A stretch of DNA of 64,000 bases from contig OZ023205.1 in NCBI GenBank assembly GCA_963995525.1, positions 57,054,043-57,118,042 of the forward strand. Direction: 5' to 3'. The first letter of the stretch is position 1; the number at the start of each line of letters is the position of its first letter. Below, piece after piece: positions 39,066-54,688 of the stretch. This DNA comes from Escarpia spicata. Lineage: Eukaryota > Annelida > Polychaeta > Sabellida > Siboglinidae. The position numbers and the translations under genes are program-made. The notes under the pieces are model-generated. The model saw only the letters and a list, made by a program, of their open reading frames with translations. It had not been told where the DNA came from and did no database searches.

Positions 39066-39920
39066 GTCTGTTACAACCGGTAATGTAATAATCGACCGGT
39101 ATTAGAGTGTGTCTGCAAGCATACCGATCTCGATTCCCTTCCCTATCCCTAACGCGCTGTGCGTACTACGTCATCGCTTTTTGTGTTTATGCGATCGATC
39201 GGATAGGTAAATACTTAACCGGTAGGGGTGATCGGTAAGCGCAATCCCTATCCATTTTACGTTCAAATTATGGTTGAATCAAAGTAAACAATATGAGAGC
39301 ATTGTACATACAACTGTTTTTGACTGATTAGCCGCCTCCTTTTAATAGCAGTTGTGTTTAATGCATCAGAAGAAATGATTTTTTAAGACCTGTCTCAGCA
39401 TGGAATACATAACGGTAGGGGCACAAATCGTGCGTGCAATCGTTTTGTTGTTTTCACAAACAGTTATCAAATTATTCCGTAAGATACCTAAATCTCTAAC
39501 ACATATTCCGTTAAATTTGTGCAAATAAACTGTTAGAAAAGTTGTCTTGGGTGAAGTGCTTACGAATATAAACAGGCAAATCTAAATCTTTTAAAAGGCG
39601 CTAAAACCGCGTATCCCATCTTCGCTGTGATGTGCTTTTGTACATAATTCCAAAATGATTTAGATGCATTATGGTCTGTCCATTTGAGCTTGTGATTAGG
39701 ACCACATATCCAGCTCAAAAAGGCATAAATGTACGATACGTTGGCGAGTGAAACGCCGTGATGCAGACACTCCTGACGGTTACCTATCTCCAACAATCGA
39801 CACCGATTGCGGAGCGCGTTAGGGATAAGGAAGGGAATCGAGATCGGTATGCTTGCAGACACTCTCTATTGTAATAAATCAACCGGTGATGTAATAATCG
39901 ACCGGTGATGTAATAAAAAC
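39066..39920. mobile_element. DNA element with about 60-bp TIRs inserted in a CCGGT minisatellite
   Basis: Inverted repeats at about 39106-39165 (GAGTGTGTCTGCAAGCATAC, CGATCTCGATTCCCTTCC, CCCTAACGCGCT) and about 39790-39870. Both outer sides carry units of TAATGTAATAATCGACCGGT. Inside, the 39430-39600 part is shared with 20090-20290. A minus-strand frame of 100 residues (39862-39560; ending ITAKMGYAVLAPFKRFRFAC) may be a remnant of an encoded protein; I do not recognise its family. Confidence 0.7.
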
Positions 39921-40194
39921 CAAAAGAAAACGATTTAAAAGTAGCATATAAAATTACTTAAAATGTCAGTTAGATAAACCTGAGTAAATAAATAAAAATA
40001 AATATATACATATATTTGCAAGTGTATATGTGTACATACAAGTGTGAGTTAAATGAATTAGCCGTTTAAATACCTAACATAAATAATGGTCTAAAATTAA
40101 ATTAAGTAAGTACATATAATATGCTAATTATTATTTAAAAAAAAAAAATTATAAATTAATAACTGCATCCTAAGTGCATAATCGAATGACAACA

Positions 40195-42050
40195 TTGCAC
40201 AAATGTCACTGATGCGGACTGTAAAGTTCTTTGAAGGCCTGTCGGAATAAGTATGTCTTTAAGGGTGATTTGAAAGTAGCAACGCAATTTGCATGCCTGA
40301 CAGCATGAGGCAAGGCATTCCACAGGATCGGGCCAGCCACCGAGAAGGAACGACGGCCAAAGTGTTCAAGGTGATATCTCGGAACAGTCACCAGACCTTG
40401 TTCGGCCGATCTAAGTGATCTGGTCGGCGTTTAGGATGTCACGAGCGATGAAATGTACGCAGGGCCGAGATGGTGCACTGCACGATATACCAGCAGTAAC
40501 AGCTTGAATTCGTTCCGCTGGCGTATAGGTAACCAGTGTAGATGGTACAGAACAGGTGTTATGTGTTCTCGTCACCTTGTCCCAGTAATGAGACGGAATT
40601 CTGTACCTTCTGCAACTTTCGCAAGTGCGTCTCCGGCAGATCATATAACACTGCGTTACCATACTCAATACGTGACATGACTTAGGCGTCCACAATGGTT
40701 CTGACGGCATTAGTGGTAAGACATTTCCTAATCAACGCGATGCCTCGGAGGTGACAATATACCACCTGGCAAACACGACGCACTTGATTCGTTATCGACA
40801 TAGTGTTGTCGAGTAGAACGCCGATGTCGCGGGTAACCGGCTTCGGCGAAACAGCACAGCCACATACATCAATGACTTGGTCAACAGGCGGGTGAACAAG
40901 TTTCCGATTGTTCACTGCAGATACGACGATCACCTCGGTTTTGTTCTCGTTAAGCAGGAGATTATGGTAAGACATCCATGCTTTCACATCGGTGGTACAA
41001 CGAGGTATTCGGTCGGTGGCCATTGTAAGTGGCTGGTTACGGGGAAAGTCCACATATAATTGCGTATCATCAGCATACATATGATAGCGCAGTTGATGAT
41101 GTTCAAAAACATGGTTGAGTCCAAGGCAGTAGATCGTGAACAGAAGAGATCCCAGCACGCTACCCTGAGGCACATCACATGTTAGATCGACACTTTTTGA
41201 AATGATGTTGCCAACTTTAACTGCCTCTGTTCGCTGTGATAGATACGACTTCAACCAGCACATTGCGTTGCCACGCACGCCAATTCTGTGCAATTTATTA
41301 AACAGTAAATGGTGGTCGACACTGCACGGCACTGAGATCTATTAACACTAGTATCGCGCTCTCCTTGTTATCCAGAGAAAGCAGTATGTCGTCCTTGGAC
41401 GTTACGCACTTTGGACAATATCGACGATGCCGTTCGCATCCATGTGCTGTCATATTTGGATTGCAATGCATCTATCGACGAACTTCGATACGAAAGACAT
41501 ATTTGATATTGGACGATAATTCGATAACAGTTCTGGATCAAGACCATTCCTCTTTAACAGCGGTATTACTACGGCATGTTTCATGGCGACAGGTAGTGAT
41601 GCCGACACGATGGACATGTTAACAATGCTGGTTAACACTGGTCCAAGAAATTCAATGTTAGATTTGAGCATGCTTCCAGAAATGACATCAATGGTGGAAG
41701 AACATTTGCTGAATGTCTTTTCAACCAGACCGGAGATGTCGGTGACTGTAGCAAGTTGAAAGTCGCACAATGGTTCTTCAATATAGCATTCAATGTCGTG
41801 TAGGAATGCGGGCAGTTGGCATGCGAACGTGCAGTCACCAACCGTGTATTGCTATCAGTGATCTTATCTGTGAAGTAAGAGACCAATCGATCAGCTATCG
41901 CATCCAGGTCGTCGTCACATTCGGGGAGCAAAGGCGTACGAGTACGACCCATCAAACTGTTCGTGATGCGATACATTACTTTGGTATCGTGATATGTAGC
42001 TTCGATTTCATCACAGTAATACCTTAATAAGCAGATTTGGTTGTGGTGAT
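40195..42050 (-). pseudogene. L2/CR1-like LINE, reverse transcriptase and C-terminal tail, frameshifted
   Basis: Minus-strand order: MYRITNSLMGRTRTPLLPEC (linker, 41976), LPVAMKHAVVIPLLKRNG and LSNYRPISNMSFVSKFVDR (41600-41450), DHHLLFNKLHRIGVRG, VPQGSVLGSLLFTIY and YHMYADDTQLYVDF (41320-41050; catalytic Asp pair present), MSYHNLLLNENKTEVI, DIGVLLDNTMS, then the tail ending RRSFSVAGPILWNALP and FKSPLKTYLFRQAF (40391-40206). Most of the RT is represented, but the segment with the first catalytic Asp (near 41340) is damaged. It is broken by several frameshifts and lacks the 5' endonuclease. The AT-rich stretch at 39920-40195 is probably its 3' UTR. Confidence 0.88.
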
Positions 42051-42069
42051 GCTCTGCTTAAATACGTTA

Positions 42070-44660
42070 CGTGTATGCCTAATATTACGGGATTATATCG
42101 AAAACAATTTAAAGAATTATTTTAAAAGAAGTTATTAAGGGGTCATTTTATAATGAACTAGCTGGTCATCTCAATACACAGTTGGGTCATATCATAGAAT
42201 CAAGGCCATCTTCTCGTAAAAGTTAATTAAATTAAGGGCACACCTCATAAAAAGATTGGGTCTTTTCAAAAAAGATTCATTACAAAATATGCAAGAAGTC
42301 ATTAACACATTAACGGATCATCTCAAAGCAATAAGTGCTCAGCTAAAAAAAATGGGTCTCTCTTAAAAGGTCATATCAAAAAAGTTTATATTCATTAAAA
42401 TGAACTAGGTGATCGTCTCAATGATTTAAAAATCAATAAAATAAACGGGCCTTCTCAAAAACGTTAAGGGGTCAATGCCAAAAAGTGTTCAAAATATTGA
42501 ATGGTTATGAAAATATTGATAGAAATATGTTTTTTTTTCAGTTAAGAAAGATAGAAAGACTAGAGGACATGAAGTTACATTAGTAAAGGAGCAGTGTAGA
42601 TTAGACGTAAGGAAGTTCTCATTTTCACAAAGGACTGCGAATGAATGGAACAGATTATCTGATGATTGTGTGGGTGCTAGTAGTGTGAATATGTTTTAAA
42701 ATAAAATCGACACATACCTCAGAAGAGCTGGATATATGTAGATAAAAGGGTTGGACTTTCGATAAGCCAAAGGGCTTCCTTGTCCACCTGCCATCTAGAG
42801 TTAATTCTCTGGGTGGCAATCTTGTTAAATCTAGTTAAATCTCGTTAAAATAGCGTGTGTGTGTAAGATAATTGGTTGATCATCTCAACACATCAAGGGA
42901 TCACCTTACAAAATACGTAGTCATCTCTCAATAACGGGTTTTCTAAAAAAAACTAAGGAGATATCTCAAAATGTAATGTTGAAGAGTGCTATTATAAAAT
43001 TATTAGAAATAATAATAACAGTAATAATAACAATTACAGGGGTAATCTTAAAAACCTAAACTTAGGTGATATCTGAATCAACTAAAAACAACGGGCACCT
43101 AATGTATTTAAAAAATATGCCTAATGATAAGAGATTATGTCACAAACAAGTAGTTTTGGAGAGGTCATTTTTATAACAAACTAGCACATCATCTCAACAC
43201 GGGACTGGATCATTTCGTAAAATTAAGTGGTCTTTTCGAAGAAAACGTTAATTAAATGTTAACATTAGGCATATTTTAAAATACATTAGATGCCCGTTAT
43301 TCGTTTCCGCGAACTTTTAAATTGATAGACAGTACACTTAAGTTTATTTTTTAAAGATCACTCTTAACTGTTTAAGCTGATCTTCTTTATTATTATTATT
43401 TTGAGATTACCCTTAAGTTTCTAATAATTTATAATATCACTCCTTAACATTACATTTTGAGCTTTACCCTACGTCGTTTGAGAAAACCCCTTTATTGAGA
43501 TATGACTACTTTTGTGAGATGATCCCTTAATGGTTGCGATGATCAGCCAAATATTTTAATAACATGTCTACTTTAGAAATTATCCCTTAGCTTTTTTGAG
43601 AAAGCCCCTTTATTTTATGAGATTACCATTTAATGTTATGATGGTCTTGTAAATGATTGGATCGATCAGTTAGTTGTTTTTTAATAAACATTTACTTTTT
43701 TGTGAAACGACAGCATAACGTTTTTGAGAAGTCCCTAATATTGTATTAGAGGACCCCGTAATATTTTGCGATGATCCCTGGATGAGTAGACATGAAGGGC
43801 CAATTAATGTTAGTAATTATTGTTATGTTTTGGAATTGTTCCTTAACTTAGTTGAGAAGACCCTTTCATTTGTGAGATGACCCTTTATTATGCTAATATG
43901 ATCTTTTATTTCAGCTTATTCATTTTATTGAACATTGATATTTTTGATATGACATTTTTGACAGAACCCCTTAATTGAGAGATGACCATTATTGTTTTGA
44001 TATGATCCTTTAATGTGTTAAGATAGTCAGCCCATTACTTTTAATCAACGAGTCTATTTTAGAAATGAGCCATTCATTTTTTTAGAAGACCCCCTTAATT
44101 TTTTTTAATTGATAATTTAATTTGTTGAAACTATCAGCTCGTTGATGTGTTAATGACTTCTAACATATTTTGTAACGATATTTTTTTTTTATAAGAACCA
44201 GCCCTTCTTATGAGATGTCCCCCAAATTTAACTAACTTTTGTTGAGAAGACCACTTCATTTTATGAGATGCCCATATCATGTGTTGAGAAGAGCAGTTAG
44301 CATTATAAAATGAAATCATAATGACTCCTTTTTAGATTATTCTTTCACTTAACTTTAACTAAATTTTGGATTACCCTTTAATTGTTTCAACTGCTCCATT
44401 TTATAATAATAATAATTATTATTGTCATTACTTTGATATTTCCCATTACTCCTAAGTTTGTAATATTAAAAAAAAATACCAATCGTTAACATTGTATTTT
44501 GAAATTTCCTTCATATTGTTTGAGATAACCCCTTAATTTGATCAAATAATGATCAGGTATTTCATTGGTAAACATGCTTTCTTTAATGGTCTTTAAATAT
44601 TTGTTTCAGAAGATCCCTTAATTTTTAGTAGATTTTCCCTTTCATTTGTTGAGGTGACCC
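42070..44660. repeat. Foldback-like complex of large inverted and tandem repeats
   Basis: AT-rich DNA built from short units such as GGTCATCTCAA and its complement. The left arm (42075 to about 43280) pairs with sequences right of about 43330. For example, CATTACAAAATATG and GAAGTCATTAACACAT at 42280-42312 pair with 44140-44175, and CTCAAAATGTAATGTT at 42968 pairs with AACATTACATTTTGAG at 43447. A partial second left unit (43120-43280) and a second right unit (44340-44640) show that roughly 1-kb units were also duplicated in tandem. No protein is encoded. The architecture resembles Drosophila Foldback or Galileo elements; homology is not claimed. Confidence 0.8.
42535..42865 (+). mobile_element. 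CR1-like LINE 3' end inserted in the inverted-repeat arm
   Basis: The frame reads CRLDVRKFSFSQRTANEWNR then LSDDCVGASSVNMF, the conserved C-terminal tail of CR1-clade polyproteins, followed by a short 3' UTR. It interrupts the left arm; the complement arm has no counterpart. Confidence 0.75.
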
Positions 44661-45095
44661 TTTTAATTACCCCCCTCTTCCCCGCCACACTTTCTGATTC
44701 GGTTCTACTGTTTGCTGACACGCAGTTACTGCGTTACCTATCATCATAGTCATAATCATCATCATATTCATCACAAAGACAACGCCTTTGTTGTCTTCAT
44801 CGTCCCCGTCTTCATCATCATTATAATTTATCACACTCATCATCACTGTCGTTATTATCATTATTAGCATTATCATAATGATTATCATCATAATCACTGT
44901 CATTATAATCATGATCGTTATAATCATCTTTATAATCATCATTACTAAGGTGACCCCTTAATTGTCTTCATTTTTCTTGTCGTCGTCATCGTAATCATTT
45001 ATCATCCTCGTCATCATTGTCTTCGCTATCATTACTAACGTCATCATCATCGTCTTCATTATCATCGTCATCGTAGTAAACTTAGTCGTTTTTAT
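44661..45095. repeat. ATC/ATA-rich low-complexity stretch
   Basis: Degenerate (ATC)n and (TCATA)n words such as TCATCATCATATTCATCA, dense from 44740 to 45080. Confidence 0.8.
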
Positions 45096-45176
45096 TACGT
45101 TACCGGTCGATTTATTACATTACCGGTCGATTATTACATTACCGGTCGATAATTACATTACCGGTTGTAACAGTCG
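45096..45176. repeat. 18-20-bp minisatellite, CATTACCGGTCGATTATTA units
   Basis: Four units, the reverse complement of the units flanking the element at 39066-39920, including the same edge (GTTACAACCGGTAATG when inverted). Confidence 0.9.
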
Positions 45177-46655
45177 TCCCAGTGTTTGCAAGCAGGTGAC
45201 GACATGGGTGAGGTTTCACACAGTCGTACTTCTAAAACACGAAAACGAACTACCCTTGTTTTGACTATTATGTTAATATGTTTTAATGGCGTAATTGTTA
45301 TGCGCCCATTGCGATTATACGGATAGTTAATGCAGAATTTCGTTAAAGGCGCAATACGCGTTTTGTGTAAACATATTAGTTGTTTCTAATCGTGGACGAT
45401 CATATAGAACTAATATAGAGGCTGACTGAGAAAGACAGCGCGTATACAAATATCGCATTTAACAAAATCAACGTATCTATTATTTTGTGTCAGCTGCCAA
45501 TACAATAGGATATTTTGTATATATGCGTTGTATTTTTTGTTAATCTTAATCTTTAAAATTGACCGCGGTGAACGCATTTTTACTTCCGAAATGAAGTATC
45601 TTAAGAAATTGAAGGCTTATGTTGCTGCTATGTACACTGGTTTACGGGGGAACTCTGCACATCTAGTTAAACATTGTCAAACATGCGAAGATCTTCCTTT
45701 TATATTTATTCCCACTTGATCCCTTGTGAGGTGGGAGCCTCACAGCCTGATCTGTTCCGCCCTCAAGTTATCTCGGCTGCTCACTCATGCTCCTTTGACA
45801 TATCTCTTGATTCTGTATTTCCATCTTGATATCGACCTTCCTCGTCCCCTACTACCGCCTGTTATCTTCTGTTTTCGATGCCTCTTTGTCAATCTATTCT
45901 CACTAATTCTCTGAATGTGTCCACCTATTCCAACTTTTCACGTATTGTTTCTTTTCAAATGTTATTTCATTATGATATCTTCCCTTCATCGTATGCCGAT
46001 ATCTGCATATAAGATAGTTGACCAGTGATGAAAGGTCACTGTTTTGTGCGAATGCGTGACGTCGTAGCATTCCGCAATCAAACGAGGGGATTTGGTACCG
46101 AGATAAGGCATGGTCTTGCAGGTTACCATTGATCTGTCGTACATCACTCGTCAACACAGTAGAGTGATACAACAGGGTTGTGACACGGGTATGAACCTCC
46201 CATCTGTTTTCTACACCTGCCACTTCTCACCAATCCCGCGTCATGCTTATGAAGTCAACCTTCCATCAATATTTACGACCCACCTCTCACTGCTTGTCTT
46301 TAAGATATGTTATCTCGTTCATTCGTACGTTTACCACAATGACACAGTATATAGCTTATAGACCAGGGAGCTAGTAAGTTTACCACAAATGTTAAATGTT
46401 GTATAACTCGTTTACATAAAGGGGCAACAGTTAGATAATATAATGCCGTTACAGAATTGTTCCAGACACCTGGCACAGGTGTTGTTAAAGCAGTGACTCA
46501 TGTTTCACATCCATTAGTTAGGTTTGTTTACCGGGCGCCGTGACAAACAAGAGACAGTGCATTAACACAAGGACACGAAGGCAGCGAGATCGGCCCGGCA
46601 GTGGACCACAGCCGGAGTACGCACTCGCTGAGCTATCGTACATGCACACACATAC
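45177..46655. other. Intron 1, unique sequence
   Basis: No exon, RNA gene or element recognised. Confidence 0.5.
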
Positions 46656-49905
<3,250 letters not shown>

Positions 49906-49984
49906 GTGTTTGTGTGTGTGTGTGTGTGCGCGCGCGCGCGAATGTGTGTGTGCGTACGTGCGTGTGTGTATGTGTGTGTGTGTT

Positions 49985-50040
<56 letters not shown>

Positions 50041-50098
50041 CGTGTTCGTGTGCGTGGTTTGTGTGTGGGTGTGTGTTCATGTGTGCGTGTATGCCTCT
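49906..50098. repeat. (TG)n array with CG interruptions
   Basis: Imperfect TG with GCGCGC blocks (49927-49940) and a perfect core at about 49990-50035. Confidence 0.95.
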
Positions 50099-50980
50099 GT
50101 TCGTTCGCGAACTTATGTGCTGATAGTGAATAGGGTTTTGGATGCATTATACTCGTCAGCATGTGCTCCGGCAACATGACATTGTGTTGTATATTTCCTG
50201 GTTCCTGCGTTATGAATTGATATGCACGCGAACGTGACCACGCAAATAATTTATATATACATTGCCGTTGTGTCTCGGGCGGGGGTTGAAGATGTATTTT
50301 TTAAATGCACAACAGCTTCGGTTAGCAAATTAATCATCTGCTAACGTAACTTTTGTTTAGTACCGCGTGTACTGTAAATATCAAACTTAAAACAAAATAT
50401 CAGTGAAGACAGGTTTAAGGTGGAACAGTCGCCATTATGTTTGGTGTCAGTGGAAAGCACGTGTCTCCTTTTTCGCGCATTACAAATAGCCAGAAAAAGA
50501 CTTATTTCGTTGTGAAGTGTTATATATGTTTTCCTTATCTTTGCTCGTGCTACAACTATATATCAATACGCTATCTGTGGATCACTGTAAGTGCATCTCC
50601 TCCCAGATGCTGACGCCATGTCTCCTCTTTCTATGTCCAGTCGCTATCTTTGACAGTTCGCCTCTTACCTTTTGTGTCATGGATGGGTGGGTATAAGCTA
50701 CACTAGTTGGAAATATTATTTTGCTGCAGCAATGTGCGTCGGCGGTTCAACTGGTCGCTGCCTCTGTGTGTTTCATCTTCTACGTACCGTGTCTGTCACA
50801 GGCGTTGGCGATCATGGCCTGCCAACAACCACACTTTCGTTTGTAGCTTTTAGCAGTTCTGTTATGCTCCTTCCACACCACTATCTATTATTTTTATTAT
50901 TTGGCGTCTTCTGGAGCTTTTTTCTTCCACCTTTCCTGTTGTTACCTTAAGTTCTAACTGTCTAACTTTTGTGTTTACAG
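50099..50980 (+). other. 3' end of intron 1 with acceptor
   Basis: Unique sequence ending in a pyrimidine-rich tract (CTTCCACCTTTCCTGTTGTT at 50927 and TCTAACTTTTGTGTTTACAG) directly before exon 2. TCTAACT about 20 bases upstream of the AG is a plausible branch point. Confidence 0.65.
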
Positions 50981-51089
50981 CAACTAAATGCAACGAAAGG
51001 ACCATCAATGCCGAAAGGAAACAGCTGGTTCTACAAAAACCTAGATGATTGTATTGAAGGGCTTGGACGAGCTGCGTATCCTCCAGACG
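50981..51089 (+). CDS. Class B GPCR, exon 2: start of the hormone-receptor domain
   Basis: 109 bases between TTTACAG and donor GTCAGT, entering in phase 0 and leaving in phase 1. It encodes residues 44-79: QLNATKGPSMPKGN, then SWFYKNLDDCIEGLGRAAYPPD. Asn46 lies in an N-A-T glycosylation sequon. Cys67 (DDC) sits at the position of the first of the six conserved HRM cysteines, at the end of the N-terminal helix, and is 18 residues before the second cysteine in exon 3, close to the spacing in the calcitonin receptor. Alone it would be unremarkable; phase and cysteine spacing with exon 3 make the assignment. Confidence 0.8.
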
Positions 51090-51365
51090 GTCAGTGAACA
51101 ACTAAATATCTTCACTCATGTCACCTTCAACGCCACCCGTTATGGTGGTTTTACAAATTGATGCAATATATTTCTTCCTTTTTTCTCGCCACTTACAACT
51201 GTGCGGATAAGTGAGTGGTACGTAAGAAACATACGGCTCGTTTGTGAATGTGTTATTTAGAGTTCAGTGACTGTCCTTACGCGTACTGTATGAATGTGAA
51301 CTGTGGTGTGTACTTGACATGCTTGAATAGTGACAGCGAGGGGCAGAACGAGAGAGAGATAGAGA
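51090..51365. other. Start of intron 2
   Basis: Unique sequence between exon 2 and the CAGA array. Confidence 0.6.
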
Positions 51366-52027
<662 letters not shown>

Positions 52028-52845
52028 GAGGAAAGAGAGGAGAAAGGAGAGAGAGAGGGAGAGAGAGGGAGAGAGAGGGAGAGAGAGGGAGAGAGAGGGA
52101 GAGAGAGGGAGAGAGAGGGAGAGATAACGGGATAGAGTGGGAGAGAGAGAGGGGGGAGAGAGAGATGGAGTTGGAAGCGAGAGAGAGCGAGGGGGTTTGG
52201 ATGGAGAGAGAGAAAGAGGGAGAGAGGAAGACAGAGAGGGAGAGGGGGAGAGGGGGAGAGGGAGAGAGGGAGAGAGGGAGAGAGGGAGAGAGGGAGAGAG
52301 AGAGGGAGAGAGAGAGGGAGAGAGGGGAGAGGGAGAGAGGGAGAGAGGGAGAGAGGGAGAGAGGGAGAGAGAAAGGGAGAGAGAAAGGGAGAGAGAAAGG
52401 GAGAGAGAAAGGGAGAGAGAAAGGGAGAGAGAGAGAGAGAGAGGGAGAGAGGGAGAGGGGGAGAGGGAGAGAGGGAGAGAGGGAGAGAGGGAGAGAGGGA
52501 GAGAGAGAGGGAGAGAGAGAGGGAGAGAGGGGAGAGGGAGAGAGGGAGAGAGGGAGAGAGGGAGAGAGGGAGAGAGAAAGGGAGAGAGAAAGGGAGAGAG
52601 AAAGGGAGAGAGAAAGGGAGAGAGAAAGGGAGAGAGAAAGGGAGAGAGAGAGAGAGGGAGAGAGGGAGGGAGAGAGGGAGTTGCACAGAGAGAGGATGAG
52701 AGCGAGAGGGGGAGAGATGGGAGATGGAGATAGATAGAGAGGAGGAGGGGGAGGGAAGGAGGCTGGGAGGCAGGGAGCGAGGAAGAGAAAGTGTGTGGGT
52801 GAGCGCATGAGTGAATGAGTGAGTGAGTGAGTGAATTAATGATGA
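52028..52845. repeat. GA-rich composite block (copy B, inverted relative to 30907-31515)
   Basis: GAGAGG/GAGAAAGG repeats with the semi-unique words GATGGAGTTGGAAGC, GAGGGGGTTTGGA, GGGAGTTGCAC, GCTGGGAGGCAGGGAGCGAG and GTGTGTGGGTGAGCGCATGA, each the reverse complement of copy A. A block of about 200 bases is itself duplicated in tandem (52270-52430 and 52470-52650). Confidence 0.93.
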
Positions 52846-52961
52846 GTAAGTGAGTGAGTGAGTGAGTGAGTGAGTGAGTGAGTGAGTGAGTGAGTGAGTG
52901 AGTGAGTGAGTGAGTGAGTGAGTGAGTGAGTGAGTGAGTGAGTGAGTGAGTGAGTGAGTGA
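52846..52961. repeat. (GTGA)n array
   Basis: About 115 bases of GTGA, the complement of the long ACTC array next to copy A. Confidence 0.97.
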
Positions 52962-52987
52962 GATATATAAATATCTATATATGTATA

Positions 52988-54235
52988 TACAGTACTGGAA
53001 AAAAAATAACTGGGACAGTGATTATGTTACGCAATATTCATGACTTTGCAGTAAATAGACGTCGTTTTTTTCAGTTAATAGGCAATATAATCTGTTATAT
53101 TTTATCTTATTGAATGAGACAAAGATAAGGATTTAAGAAATTGTCATTCTATTTTTTCCAATCTTTATTTGTAGCATATATCAATATCGAGTAGCACCTC
53201 CTCTGGCTGAAATAACAGCCTTAGCACTCTTAGGCACTGAATGGATTAGTTTTAAGAGTTCGGCGTGTGTTATACTCTGACAGGCAGTATTTAGTTTCTC
53301 CCAAAGGTCATCCAAGGAACTTGGCTTGCAGTTATGAACCTGCACTTTCAGGTTTTGCCACACATTCTCGATGGGGCTTAGGTCTGGAGATTGGGATGGC
53401 CAGTCCATTACTGTGATGACTATTTCTTCAAAAAAGTCCACGACTTTCTTTGCTTTGTGGCATAGCGCATTGTTTTGTTGAAAGATGTAATCTCTGCCAC
53501 CGTTCAGCTTATCTGCAGATGGTAACATGCTCTTTTTAAGGAGTTTGATGTAGTGTGCTTGGCCTAACGTGCCGTCGACCCTGTGGAGGAAACCAACACC
53601 TTGGCCGCTAAAGCAACCCCATATCATTTGTTTGCCACCACCAAACTTCACAGTTGGACGATGCATTGTTCACTCTATCTTTCTCCCTATCTCCTCCTCT
53701 ATCTCCTCCTCACATAAACTCTTTTTGAAGAGTTGAAGAGCTCAAAGCTGATTTCATCTGACCACAAAACACGTTGTCAGTCATCATCAGACCAATGTCT
53801 GTGCCTCCTTCCCCATTGCAACCGTGCCTTTCGGTTCTTGGCAGAGAGCAGGGGCTTCTTAATTGCAACACACCCTCTTAATCCTGCCACTTTTAATCTG
53901 TTCGTAACTGTTCGACTAGAAACGTTAAGTCCCCACTCATCTTGTAACGTTTCTTTAAGTCACTGGAGGTCAAGCGACGGTCAATCAAGGACGTACGGAT
54001 GAGTCGACGATCTTGCCGTTTTGTAGCTGATTTCTTTCGGCCTCTCCCCGAAATATTTTTCACAGTGCCTGTATTCCGGTGCTTCTGCACAATGTTAGCA
54101 GTTGCATTCTTGGAAATTCTCAATTTCCTAGCAATTTCCCTCATGCTGGCTCCATTTCTGTGTAGTACCACAACCTCAAAGCGTTACTCATCAGTCATTC
54201 GATGGTTTCCGTTCATCTTTTCTATTCACGAAACA
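52988..54235 (-). pseudogene. Tc1/mariner-like transposon, dead transposase
   Basis: The minus strand gives the N-terminal helix-turn-helix part (54171-53893: GASMREIARKLRISKNATAN, GRGRKKSATKRQDR, SDLKKRYK). A damaged middle follows, with a CT-rich stretch at 53666-53715. The C-terminal catalytic part (53666-53181) has MIWGCFSGQGVGFLHRV, YIFQQNNALCHKAK, DWPSQSPDLSPIENVW and SITHAELLKLIHSVP. The usual QQDNAPCH motif reads QQNNALCH, so the second catalytic aspartate is Asn. The region expected to read WSDES is frameshifted. The left end starts TACAGTACTGG, a Tc1-like terminus; no matching right end is visible. It lies in intron 2, antisense to the receptor. Confidence 0.9.
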
Positions 54236-54595
54236 AAACAATATTATGTTATTTGACACATTTTTGTTCTATATTGTATTTGCAACAATAAAATTGTATT
54301 TTGTAATAATATTATTCATTTTCTCCATGAAATTTAAATAAATAAATTGTATTTTATTTTTTAAATCAGATAATCAATAGGTATGGCATATAACCTCTGA
54401 AAACAAGGTTGATAGCAGTTGAACTCTTGAATCAGCATACCAAGTTCACATACTATCACCCACATATACACCATTTTCACATAAACTGTTCCATCTTAAG
54501 TACACTCAAAGAATATCTTACCTAGAGAGACTCTAGAGTACTCTGTAAATCTACCACAAGTGCAAGATTCTATCACTAAACATGTCAGAGAGCGA
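54236..54595. other. Intron 2, AT-rich, possible remnant of the Tc1/mariner right end
   Basis: AT-rich sequence with no recognisable inverted terminus. Confidence 0.45.
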
Positions 54596-54596
54596 G

Positions 54597-54687
<91 letters not shown>

Positions 54688-54688
54688 G
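54596..54688. repeat. (GA)n microsatellite
   Basis: About 90 bases of GA followed by GAGACGAGA units to 54720. Confidence 0.97.

Noticed and set aside
45903..46223. 106-residue minus-strand frame
   Set aside because: No family resemblance and no context; treated as chance.
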